A stretch of 35,500 bases of DNA from Methylobacterium sp. J-026 (GTDB lineage Bacteria > Pseudomonadota > Alphaproteobacteria > Rhizobiales > Beijerinckiaceae), in the NCBI RefSeq assembly GCF_022829585.1, contig NZ_JAKSYC010000349.1, forward strand, positions 1 through 35,500, given 5' to 3'. The notes beneath the pieces are model-generated. The model was not told the DNA's origin and searched no databases. It saw only the letters and a list, made by a program, of their open reading frames with translations. Positions 22,907 through 30,895 of the stretch are shown in pieces (the first letter of the stretch is position 1; each line of letters starts with the position of its first letter). A program made the translations under genes and the position numbers.

Positions 22907-23519
22907 GATTGCGGCTCCTTCACTTCGTCGGCCCAGGGGCGATCGGGGTGCTTAACACGAAAAAAATCGCGATTTCCAGCGATCTAGCTTGGAACTAATC
23001 TCAATCGACCCCGTTTCGGCGGGGTCATGACATCTTATTCTGCGCCTGACGCAACGGCGCCACATGGGCCGCGCACGCCAGATCCGTGGGCGAGGACTGC
23101 CCGCCCTTGAGGACAGCACGTGCATTGCGTCGGCAATGCGACCGGGGACGCGCGATTTCGATCGCATCGGCGCCATTTCCGTGCGCTAACGCACATATCC
23201 TCCGTACGGACCGCGGCAGGGCGGCCGCGTTGCAATCTGGCATCGCGCTCTTTACTGAGCCTCGTGGCGGCGATGCAAGCCGTGGCCGACGGCGAACGGC
23301 CGCGCCACGGTCCATATCGGCCAGGCTCGGCGTGCGCATGCGTGTTGCACGGCTGGGGCGGACCGTGTGGCGTTCCGCGAACCCGGTGCGCGTTCGAACG
23401 GATCGCGGGGCGGTCGGCATGCGGGCTCTGCGCCGCGCCGGTCCCCGGGATTCCGAAGAGCTGGATGGCAAGTTCCGGGCGCGCCGGGGGTGCGTCCGAG
23501 GCGAACAGGCAGGGTGCTC
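22907..23519. other. Long divergent regulatory region hpnH / hpnN
   Basis: This is 613 bp without a supportable gene. The hpnH side (about 22950-23000) is AT-rich. It contains the EcfG-like promoter at 22991-23015 and a 7-bp hairpin (23007-23013 with 23020-23026) overlapping its -10. From about 23080 onward the sequence is GC-rich with several frames open by composition only; none matches a family I know. It may be a long hpnN leader or hold a small RNA. Confidence 0.5.
22991..23015 (+). promoter_or_regulatory. EcfG (general stress sigma factor) promoter, GGAAC-N16-CGTT
   Basis: GGAAC at 22991-22995 and CGTT at 23012-23015 are separated by 16 bp, an exact match to the alphaproteobacterial EcfG consensus as I know it. 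It points to hpnN, whose start is about 500 bp downstream. EcfG control of the hopanoid gene hpnP is established in Rhodopseudomonas palustris. Target gene and activity here are inference. Confidence 0.5.
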
Positions 23520-26186
23520 GTGATCGAAAGTCTCGTCGCGTTCTCGGTGCGGTATCGGTGGATCGTGATCGCCCTGGTGGCGCTCGTCACGGTCGCGAGC
23601 GGCGGCGTCGCGGCGCATCTGTTTCGAATCAACACCGATGTCGAGCGGCTGATCGATCCGAAGGAGCCCTGGCGCCAGGACGAGATCAACTTCGAGCAGG
23701 CCTTCCCGCAGCGCACCAACACCATCGTGGCGGTGATCAACGGCGCGACGCCCGAAATCACCGAAGAGGCGGCCGCCAACCTCGCCAAGGCGCTCACCGC
23801 CCACAAGAACCTGATCGAGACCGTCTACCGGCCCGACGGCGGCCCGTTCTTCGACAAGAACGGCCTGCTGCTGATGTCTCAGGCCGAACTCGACAAGACC
23901 CTCGAGGCGCTCACCCAGCAGCAGGGCCTGCTCGGGCCGCTCGCCGCCGATCCGTCCCTGCGGGGCGTGATGCGGGTCCTGTCCCTCGGCGCACGCGGGG
24001 TGAAGACCGGCGACGCCAAGCTGGAGGATCTCGAGAAGCCCATGGGGCAGATCGACGCCACCCTTCAGCAGGTGCTGGCGGGCAAGCCGGCGCGCATGTC
24101 GTGGCAGGAGCTGCTGGCGAACGGCCAGAGCAGCGTCACCGACAAGATGAAGTTCGTCTTCATCCAGCCGGTCCTGGATTTCAACGCCCTGGAGCCCGGC
24201 TATCAGGCGACCAAGCTGATCCGGAACGTCGCCCAGGATCTCAAGATCGACGGCGAGCACGGGCTGCGGATGCGGCTCACCGGCACGGTGGCGGTGGCGG
24301 ACGAGGAATTCGCCACCCTGTCGGAGGATGCCGGCGTCAACAACAGCATCATCGTGGGCGCGATCGTGCTGTTCCTGTGGCTGGCCTTGCGCTCCGGCAA
24401 GCTCGTCGGCGCGGTGCTGATCACCACCTTCGCGGGCCTCATCGTCACCGCCGCCCTCGGCCTGATCATGGTCAAGGAGCTGAACCCGATCTCGGTGGCC
24501 TTCGCGGCCCTGTTCGTCGGCCTCGGCATCGATTTCGGCATCCAGTTCTCGGTGCGCTACCGGGCGGACCGCTACGAGCAGCCGACCTTGCAGAGCGCGA
24601 TCCGCGCCGCCGCCCGCGGGGTCGGCTGGTCGCTGACCCTGGCCGCCGTGTCGCTGGTGGCGGGCTTCTTCGCCTTCCTGCCGACCGCCTTCCGCGGTGT
24701 CTCCGAACTGGGGCTCATCGCCGGCGTCGGCATGGTCGTGGCCTTCCTGTTCGCACTGACGCTGCTGCCGGCGCTGATCGCGGTGTTCGAGCCCAAGGGC
24801 GAGAAGGCGGCGGTGCAGACCTCGTGGCTCGTTGGTGTCGATCCCTGGATCATCCGCCACCGCAAGCCGATCCTGATCGCCGTCGGTCTGGTGACCCTGG
24901 CGGGCGCGCCCCTGCTCTGGCACCTGCCCTTCGATTCCAACCCGATGCACCTGCGCAGCACGAAGACGGAATCCATCGCCACCTATCTGGACTTGATCAA
25001 GAACCCCGAGACCAGCCCGAACCTCATCGACGTCCTGGCTCCGAGCGTGGAGGCGGTGCCGGCGCTCTCGCAGAAGTTGGCGGCCCTGCCGGTGACGGCG
25101 TCGGTCAACAGCGTCGACACCTTCGTGCCCCGGGATCAGGACAAGAAGCTCGCGGCGATCGCCGACACAGCGCAGCTCCTCGACCCGGTGCTGAACCCGG
25201 GCCGCAGGCCGCCGCCGCCGAGCGATGCCGACAACGTCAAGGCGCTCAAGGATGCCGCCACGGCGCTGAACGGCGTCGCCGGGGACGCGAAGGGCGACGC
25301 CAAGGGTGCGGGGGCGGCCAAGCAGCTCGCCGGCACGCTGGACAAGCTCGCCGCCGGCCCGGTGCCGCTGCGCGAGGCGGCCTCGGTCGCCCTGACGAAG
25401 GACCTCGGTCCGCTGCTGGCCCGGCTGCGCGACCTGCTCCATCCGGAAAAGATCACGCTCGACAACCTGCCGCCGCAGCTGAAGGCCGACTGGGTCGCGG
25501 CGGACGGGCGCGCCCGCATCGAGGTCCATCCCAAGGGTGATTCCAACGACGACGAGGTGCTGCGCACCTTCTCGGACGAGGTGCTGAAGGTCGCGCCTCA
25601 TGCCACCGGCGCGCCCGTGGCGACGACGCAATCGACCTACACGATCCTGGGCGCCTTCGTGCAGGCGGCCGTGACCGCTTTCGTGCTGATCTTCGTCATC
25701 CTGTCGGTGGCCCTGCGCAAGCCCTGGGACGTGGCGATGACGCTGGGCCCGCTGGTGATCGCGACCCTGTGGACGCTGATGGCCCTGCGCATCATCGGCA
25801 TGCCGCTGAACTTCGCCAACATCATCGCCCTGCCGCTGATGCTCGCGGTCGGCGTCGCCTTCCACATCTACTACGTCATCGCCTGGCGGGCGGGGGTGAC
25901 CGACATGCTGGCCTCCAGCCTGACCCGGGCGATTTTCTTCTCGGCGCTCACGACCGGCAGCGCCTTCGGCTCCCTGGTCCTGTCGAGCCATCCGGGCACG
26001 GCCAGCATGGGCAAGCTGCTGGCCTTGTCGCTGTTCTTCACCCTGATCGCGGCGTTCTTCGTGGTGCCTGCAACGCTGGGCGAGCCGCCGGCGCAGCCCG
26101 ACGAGGACCGGCCCGAGGCGGAGAAGGCGGTCGGCGCGGCTTTGCGCAAGAGCACGGCGCGCCAGGATCCGGTGCCGGCCAAATAG
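23520..26186 (+). CDS. hpnN: Hopanoid-associated RND transporter HpnN
   Basis: This 888-residue MMPL/RND-type inner-membrane protein is required in Rhodopseudomonas for moving hopanoids to the outer membrane. It has TM1 (about 9-30), a large periplasmic domain, TM2-6 ending near 'FLFALTLLPALIAVFEPKG', TM7 after 'WIIRHRKPILIAVG', a second periplasmic domain, and a C-terminal membrane bundle from 'FVQAAVTAFVLIFVILSVAL' on. The Asp in 'GLGIDFGIQFSVRY' corresponds to the proton-relay region of this fold. The second periplasmic domain contains an Ala/Lys/Gly-rich low-complexity stretch (about 582-612). The start is GTG 23520, with AGGCAGGG 5 nt upstream; GTG 23514 is possible. The frame is open to 23367 without similarity. 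Confidence 0.95.
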   Translation: MIESLVAFSVRYRWIVIALVALVTVASGGVAAHLFRINTDVERLIDPKEPWRQDEINFEQAFPQRTNTIVAVINGATPEITEEAAANLAKALTAHKNLIETVYRPDGGPFFDKNGLLLMSQAELDKTLEALTQQQGLLGPLAADPSLRGVMRVLSLGARGVKTGDAKLEDLEKPMGQIDATLQQVLAGKPARMSWQELLANGQSSVTDKMKFVFIQPVLDFNALEPGYQATKLIRNVAQDLKIDGEHGLRMRLTGTVAVADEEFATLSEDAGVNNSIIVGAIVLFLWLALRSGKLVGAVLITTFAGLIVTAALGLIMVKELNPISVAFAALFVGLGIDFGIQFSVRYRADRYEQPTLQSAIRAAARGVGWSLTLAAVSLVAGFFAFLPTAFRGVSELGLIAGVGMVVAFLFALTLLPALIAVFEPKGEKAAVQTSWLVGVDPWIIRHRKPILIAVGLVTLAGAPLLWHLPFDSNPMHLRSTKTESIATYLDLIKNPETSPNLIDVLAPSVEAVPALSQKLAALPVTASVNSVDTFVPRDQDKKLAAIADTAQLLDPVLNPGRRPPPPSDADNVKALKDAATALNGVAGDAKGDAKGAGAAKQLAGTLDKLAAGPVPLREAASVALTKDLGPLLARLRDLLHPEKITLDNLPPQLKADWVAADGRARIEVHPKGDSNDDEVLRTFSDEVLKVAPHATGAPVATTQSTYTILGAFVQAAVTAFVLIFVILSVALRKPWDVAMTLGPLVIATLWTLMALRIIGMPLNFANIIALPLMLAVGVAFHIYYVIAWRAGVTDMLASSLTRAIFFSALTTGSAFGSLVLSSHPGTASMGKLLALSLFFTLIAAFFVVPATLGEPPAQPDEDRPEAEKAVGAALRKSTARQDPVPAK

Positions 26187-26195
26187 GCGCCCCGC

Positions 26196-26507
26196 TCAGA
26201 GGGCCTTCTCGAAGAAAAGGTCGGGCTAGGGATCGTCGTTGAAGCGCGCGGTCCCCACCCGGCCCGCTTTGCGACAGGGCGCCAGGGCCGCCGGCAGGGC
26301 GCTGTCGGTGTGGAGGCGCGGCACCGCGATCGAGGGTTCCCGGACGATGGGGTCGATCCAGGGTTACTTCACCTAAGCGGTCGAGCCTCCATTGCCCTTC
26401 GGGCCGACGCATCCGCCGGGCAACCCGTCCATCATGGTGGGCAGGACTACGCCGCGCCACTGGACCTTCGCCTCCGGCCCAGAACCGTGCGTCGCGGGCG
26501 CCGACAT
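26196..26507 (-). pseudogene. Decayed coding frame between hpnN and hpnK
   Basis: A 104-codon frame from ATG 26507 to TGA 26196 keeps strongly GC-biased third positions but holds three in-frame stops (complements at 26373-26375, 26364-26366 and 26226-26228). Readable pieces include 'PGGCVGPKGNGGST' and, near the end, 'FNDDP', stop, 'PDLFFEKAL'. I do not recognise the parent family. The rest of the 359-bp gap between the convergent hpnN and hpnK genes shows nothing else. Alternatively this is non-coding DNA with compositional bias. Confidence 0.35.
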
Positions 26508-26545
26508 CCGCGGCGACGGCACGAGCGAAGCGGCTCGATAAGTGG

Positions 26546-27388
26546 TCACCCCAAAAAGTCCGAAAACCCGCCCCTGAGCGCGCCCGACACATCGGCAGCT
26601 GCTCGGGAGGCAGGTTCGATCAGCGCATCGCGCTCGGCGGCGTAGAGGTAACCCGGCGCCTCGCCCGGAAAACCGCCGGTCGTGGCCGGGTGGGTATAGA
26701 GCTCGGTCAGGCCATCCGGAAGGTGGGCCAGGAGCGCCGCCACCCGCGGCGGGGTCATCGCACCGGACCAGGCGAGACCGAGGGTCCGATCGGGGATCAG
26801 CAGGCCGGCCTGGCGGGCGCGCACGGCGAGCAGGGCCGCCCAGGGGGCGATGTCGAGGGCCGCCCGGGGCCGGGCGCCGGGCTCGGCCCGGCGCAGCAGC
26901 TCGCGGGGCTCACGAGGCACCCGGATCGACCGCATGCCGTAGCCGCGGCCGATGCGCAGCACGGCGCCGGCGATCAGCGGGTGGACGTGGAAGTGCTTGT
27001 GGGCGTTGACGTGGTCGAGGGGCAGGCCGGTGGCCTGGTAGGCCTCGAACTGCGCCGTGATCTCGGCGGCGAGTTGGCGCCGTGCTGCGGGTTTGCGGGC
27101 AAGGTCGAGGCCGACCCGAGCCATGTCGGCGCGCATCAGCCCGGCGGCATCGGTCAGGTCGGGGAGTTGCGCCGCCGGCAAAGTCGGCCAAGCTTCGACC
27201 AGGACGAGGTGCAGCCCGACCCGCAGGGACGGCATCCGCTTCGCACGGGCCACGGCATCGGCGGCCGCCGGCGCCGAGACCATCAGGCTCGCCGCGGTGA
27301 GGATCCCGTCGCGATGGGCCTGCTCGACGGCCTCGTTGACCTCGGGGCTCAGCCCGAAATCGTCCGCGGTGACGACCAGACGCTTCAC
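26546..27388 (-). CDS. hpnK: Hopanoid N-acetylglucosamine deacetylase HpnK
   Basis: This 280-residue YdjC/ChbG-family deacetylase removes acetate from BHT-N-acetylglucosamine to give BHT-glucosamine (role shown for Burkholderia HpnK). Metal-site motifs are 'TADDFG' (Asp9, Asp10), 'VGLHL' (His60) and 'DHVNAHKHFHVHP' (His126, His130 and following His residues). 'GLTELYTHPA' closes the core. It is the last gene of hpnL-M-I-J-K and lies 55 bp after hpnJ, the gap holding a palindrome. The free amine it makes is retained in cyclitol ether and is the expected acceptor for guanidination. Confidence 0.95.
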   Translation of the reverse strand: MKRLVVTADDFGLSPEVNEAVEQAHRDGILTAASLMVSAPAAADAVARAKRMPSLRVGLHLVLVEAWPTLPAAQLPDLTDAAGLMRADMARVGLDLARKPAARRQLAAEITAQFEAYQATGLPLDHVNAHKHFHVHPLIAGAVLRIGRGYGMRSIRVPREPRELLRRAEPGARPRAALDIAPWAALLAVRARQAGLLIPDRTLGLAWSGAMTPPRVAALLAHLPDGLTELYTHPATTGGFPGEAPGYLYAAERDALIEPASRAAADVSGALRGGFSDFLG

Positions 27389-27412
27389 AACAACCTCGTT
27401 ACGGGAGTCGAT

Positions 27413-27437
27413 GGGTCCGGGGCAGAGCCCCGGACCC
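27413..27437. repeat. GC-rich palindrome in the hpnJ-hpnK gap
   Basis: A perfect 11-bp stem with a 3-nt loop (27413-27423 with 27427-27437) lies between hpnJ and hpnK. It resembles REP-type elements of high-GC alphaproteobacteria and could protect the upstream mRNA or lower hpnK expression. Confidence 0.65.
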
Positions 27438-27443
27438 CTGACG

Positions 27444-28877
27444 TCACGCCGCCTTGGCGGTACCCTGACGCTCCTTGAGGAAGCGGTAGAACTCCACGCC
27501 CTCGCGCAGGCGGCGCTTCATCATGTCGGGCGAGCGCACCATCTCGCTGACGATCGAGGCGATCTTCGGCGCCCGGAAGTAGAACTTCTTGTAGAACTCT
27601 TCCACCGAGGTGAAGATCTCGGTGTGCGACAGGTGCGGGTAGTGCAGCGGCGCGACCTGCACGCCGTTCTCGTCGACGAGCTCGGCGTTCTCGATGTCGA
27701 GCCAGCCGTTCTCCACCGCCTGCTTGTACAGGAAGGTGCCCGGGTAAGGGGCGGCCAGCGAGACCTGGATCGTGTGCGGGTTGATCCGCTTGGCGAAGGC
27801 GATCGTCTCCTGGATCGTCTCCTTGGTCTCGCCCGGAAGGCCGAGGATGAAGGTGCCGTGGATGGCGATGCCGAGCTCGTGGCAATCCTGGGTGAATTTT
27901 TCCGCGACCTCGACGCGCATGCCCTTCTTGATGTTGTGCAGGATGGCCTGGTTGCCGGACTCGTAGCCGACGAGCAGCAGGCGCAGGCCGTTCTCCTTGA
28001 GCACCTTCAGGGTCTCGCGCGGAACGTTCGCCTTGGCGTTGCACGACCAGGTCACGCCGAGCTTGCCGAGTTCCCGGGCGATCTCCTCCGCACGCGGGAG
28101 GTTGTCGGTGAAGGTGTCGTCGTCGAAGAAGAACTCCTTGGTCTGCGGGAACTCCTTCAGGCAGTACTTGATCTCCTCGATCACGTGGGCGACCGAGCGG
28201 GTGCGGTAGGTGTGCCCGCCGACCGTCTGCGGCCACAGGCAGAAGGTGCAGCGGCTCTTGCAGCCCCGGCCCGAATAGAACGAGATGTAGGGGTGCTTCA
28301 GGTAGCCGATGAAGTACTTCTCCATCTCCAGGTCGCGCTTGTAGACGCTGGTGACGAAGGGCAGCTGGTCCATATCGGTCATGATCTCGCGGTCCTCGTT
28401 GTGGACCACGACACCGTTGGCATCGCGATAGGACAGGCCCTTGATCTCCGCCATCGGAACGCCGTCGGCGACTTCCTTGACGGTGAAGTCGAACTCGTTG
28501 CGGGCGCAGAAATCCACCACCGGGGCCTGGGCCATGGCGCCGGCGGCATCGACCGCGACCTTGGCGCCGATCAGGCCGGCGATCAGCTTCGGATTGGCGG
28601 CCTTCAGCGCCTCGATCGTCTTCACGTCGGACTTGAACGATGGCACCGAGGTGTGGAGCACGACGAGGTCGAAATCGTTGGCCTGGGCCACGATCTCGGG
28701 GAGCTTGATGTTGTGCGGCGGCGCGTCGATCAGCTTCGAGTTCGGCACCAGGGCGGCCGGCTGGGCCAGCCAGGTCGGGTACCAGAACGACTTGATCTCG
28801 CGCTTGGCCTGGTAGCGGGAGCCGGCACCGCCATCGAAACCGTCGAAGGTGGGGGCCTGGAGGAAGAGCGTGCGCAT
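27444..28877 (-). CDS. hpnJ: Hopanoid cyclitol-ether-forming radical SAM protein HpnJ
   Basis: This 477-residue enzyme has an N-terminal B12-binding-like domain (about 1-150) and a radical SAM domain with CX3CX2C Cys206, Cys210 and Cys213 ('GRGCKSRCTFC'), followed by 'EFFFDDDTFTDN' and 'GTFILGLPGET'. HpnJ converts BHT-glucosamine to BHT cyclitol ether (ring contraction of the sugar), as shown genetically in Burkholderia. The ATG at 28877 begins the family N-terminus 'MRTLFLQAPTFDGFDGGAGS'. The longer frame to 29024 overlaps hpnI and is not conserved. It lies 56 bp after hpnI in the operon. Confidence 0.96.
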   Translation of the reverse strand: MRTLFLQAPTFDGFDGGAGSRYQAKREIKSFWYPTWLAQPAALVPNSKLIDAPPHNIKLPEIVAQANDFDLVVLHTSVPSFKSDVKTIEALKAANPKLIAGLIGAKVAVDAAGAMAQAPVVDFCARNEFDFTVKEVADGVPMAEIKGLSYRDANGVVVHNEDREIMTDMDQLPFVTSVYKRDLEMEKYFIGYLKHPYISFYSGRGCKSRCTFCLWPQTVGGHTYRTRSVAHVIEEIKYCLKEFPQTKEFFFDDDTFTDNLPRAEEIARELGKLGVTWSCNAKANVPRETLKVLKENGLRLLLVGYESGNQAILHNIKKGMRVEVAEKFTQDCHELGIAIHGTFILGLPGETKETIQETIAFAKRINPHTIQVSLAAPYPGTFLYKQAVENGWLDIENAELVDENGVQVAPLHYPHLSHTEIFTSVEEFYKKFYFRAPKIASIVSEMVRSPDMMKRRLREGVEFYRFLKERQGTAKAA

Positions 28878-28933
28878 GGGGTTCAAGGCCTCAGGGCGTT
28901 GCCGGGGGAGGGCGGGAGTCGCGGGAGCCGGAA

Positions 28934-30142
28934 TCAGCGGGTGGGTGCGCCGGCATCGCGGCCGAGTTCGGAATCCGGGATCAGGGTACCGTCCGCAACC
29001 ACGTGATAATCGTGACCTTTCCATGTCACCGCCCCCGACACGAAGGCCCAGGAGAAGTTCAAGAAGGAAAGGATGTCGCGGATCGGCAACAGTCCGTAGG
29101 GGTGCGGGGCGAGGCCAAAGGCGCGCTCCAGCTGCCGGCAGAGCAAGACCCGCCCGGCCAAGGCGAGGCCCGCGACGACCAGCGCGCCGCCCCCCCCGCC
29201 GGGCAGCAGGGCGCCCAGCACGGCGAGCGGGAAGGCATGGGTGACGATCGAACCAGCATAGCCCGCCGGATCGACGGTGCGGATGGTCCGGTTCCAGCGC
29301 AGCTCGTGGCGCCAGAGGCCGGCCAGATCGGTATCGACGCTGGTATGGCCGATGGTGAAGCTCGGGATCACCACCCGGCCGCCGAGACCACGCAGGGCCG
29401 CGCCGATCGCGTAATCGTCGGCGAGGTCGTCGCGGAAGCTGCGGAACCCGCCCAGCGCCTCGAGGCTCGCCCGGGTGAAGGCGACGGTGGAGCCGAAGCA
29501 GGGCTTCGCCAAGCCCAGGCTCAACCCCATCACGACGTTGGGCAGGAACTGGACATCGATCGCCAGCGTCGAGAGCCGGTCGTACAGCCCCCGGAAGGCC
29601 GGCACCCCGTGATACAGGCAGGTGACGCCCGAGACGCCCGCCTGGGACAGTTCGGCGACCAGGCGCTCCAGGTAGTCGGGCCGGACCACCATGTCGCTAT
29701 CGGCCAGCACCACCACGTCGTGGGCGATCCGCTCGGCCATGTTGATCAGGTTGGAGACCTTGCGGTTCGAACCGTGCTGGCGGCCGTCGATCACGAGGTC
29801 GATGCGGGCCTCGGGATAGGCCTGCTTCAGCTGTTCTACCACGCCGATTGCGGGATCGGTGGCCCTCTGGACGCCGAACACCACCTGGACCGGGCCGGCG
29901 TAATCCTGAAGCAGGACCGTTTCGAGGTTCTCGTAGAGGTTCGGCTCCAGGCCGCAGAGCGGCTTGAGCACGGTCACGGAGGGGCGCGGCGCGCCGGACA
30001 CCAGGACCGGCACGGCCCGCGCCGCGTAGCGGCCGGCACAATAGGCGGCCGCCAGCCCGTAGAGGCAGCCCGCCGCCGCCAGGATCAGGCAGAGCAGCGA
30101 GAGCCACGAGGAGGCGAGCAACGCCAGGGAGGAGAGATCCAT
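28934..30142 (-). CDS. hpnI: Hopanoid glycosyltransferase HpnI
   Basis: This 402-residue membrane glycosyltransferase (GT2/GT21 type) attaches N-acetylglucosamine to bacteriohopanetetrol. It has an N-terminal membrane segment (about 13-35), 'SVTVLKPLCGLEPNLYENL' (55-73), the metal/nucleotide-sugar 'DSD' (148-150), 'DDLADDYAIG' (238-247, catalytic Asp region) and the ceramide-glucosyltransferase-like HxxRW (His279-Trp283), followed by C-terminal membrane segments. The order HpnI, HpnJ, HpnK matches the known glucosamine/cyclitol branch, although the chemical order is I, K, J. Confidence 0.95.
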   Translation of the reverse strand: MDLSSLALLASSWLSLLCLILAAAGCLYGLAAAYCAGRYAARAVPVLVSGAPRPSVTVLKPLCGLEPNLYENLETVLLQDYAGPVQVVFGVQRATDPAIGVVEQLKQAYPEARIDLVIDGRQHGSNRKVSNLINMAERIAHDVVVLADSDMVVRPDYLERLVAELSQAGVSGVTCLYHGVPAFRGLYDRLSTLAIDVQFLPNVVMGLSLGLAKPCFGSTVAFTRASLEALGGFRSFRDDLADDYAIGAALRGLGGRVVIPSFTIGHTSVDTDLAGLWRHELRWNRTIRTVDPAGYAGSIVTHAFPLAVLGALLPGGGGGALVVAGLALAGRVLLCRQLERAFGLAPHPYGLLPIRDILSFLNFSWAFVSGAVTWKGHDYHVVADGTLIPDSELGRDAGAPTR

Positions 30143-30259
30143 CCAATCGGGTCCGTGCGATCGTCCCGCCGCCTCAAGCGACGATGGCCGCGAACGGCCG
30201 GTTCAGGTCGGCCCAGCCGTCTATGCAGCTTGCGGCCTCGGCAGTCACGGCGTCGGCAA

Positions 30260-30895
30260 TCACGGGGTCGGCTTGGCGGCGAGCATGCCGTCGGCGCGCT
30301 GGCGCAGGAACTTCACGGCGCCGTCCGCGCCCCCCGTCTTCAGGGGGCCCGAGAGCGCGGTGCGCTGGGCCGCGATCTCGCTCACGTCGCCGTTGAGCAG
30401 GACGTCCTGGATGCGGTTTCCGGCGTTGACGACGAAATCGACCTCGGAATCGTCCCCGTCCGCCGCGGTGACGCGGGTCGCCACGACCCGCTGGGCGCCG
30501 CGCTCCTCGACCTTCGGGGTCACGTCGAACTTGCCGCCGGCGGCGCGTGCGAGGCGGTTTGCGTAGGTGACGGTCAGGCTGCGCTTGAACGCGTCGGTGA
30601 CCGCCGCCTGCTGCTCCGGGGTGAAGCTCGCCCATTTCGAGCCGACCGCGACGCGGGCCATGGCGGGGAAGTCGAAAGCCTTGTCCATCGCCGGCCCCAC
30701 GGCCTCGACCCGCGCGGGCAGGGGGCCGGGGCCGTCCTTCAGGGCGGCGGTGAAGGCGGCGTAGAGGTCGCGCACCGTTTGAACGGCGGGATCGTCCGCG
30801 GCCCATGACGGGGCCGGGACGAAGACGAGCACGGCCAGAAGGGCCGCGACCGGGGCGGCGAAGCGGGCGGCGGCGATCCGGCGGGTCAGGCGCAC
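30260..30895 (-). CDS. hpnM: Hopanoid-associated periplasmic lipid-binding protein HpnM (MlaC/Ttg2D family)
   Basis: This 211-residue secreted protein has a signal peptide (about 1-32, cleavage after 'APSWA') and a Tol_Tol_Ttg2/MlaC-like domain with 'FDFPAMARVAVG', 'FTPEQQAAVTDAFKRSLTVTYANRL' and 'RIQDVLLNGDVSEIAAQR'. MlaC relatives carry lipids across the periplasm, so a hopanoid shuttle with HpnN is plausible. The GTG start at 30895 overlaps the hpnL stop by 10 bp, with a GGAG site about 8 nt upstream. The 117 bp between hpnM and hpnI show nothing supportable. Confidence 0.92.
   Translation of the reverse strand: MRLTRRIAAARFAAPVAALLAVLVFVPAPSWAADDPAVQTVRDLYAAFTAALKDGPGPLPARVEAVGPAMDKAFDFPAMARVAVGSKWASFTPEQQAAVTDAFKRSLTVTYANRLARAAGGKFDVTPKVEERGAQRVVATRVTAADGDDSEVDFVVNAGNRIQDVLLNGDVSEIAAQRTALSGPLKTGGADGAVKFLRQRADGMLAAKPTP

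Noticed and set aside
23007..23026. Hairpin near 23010 as an intrinsic terminator
   Set aside because: The stem is only 7 bp, has no T-tract in either direction and overlaps the EcfG-like -10, so a terminator is not supported.
23025..25991. A 988-codon open frame antisense to hpnN
   Set aside because: Same compositional artefact: the translation is rich in Arg, Gly, His, Gln and Asp with no recognisable motif, while the plus strand encodes HpnN with membrane segments.
30174..30806. Overlapping 210-codon frame across hpnM
   Set aside because: It is a shadow of the hpnM gene in another frame; translation is Arg/Gly-rich and lacks a signal peptide or domain.
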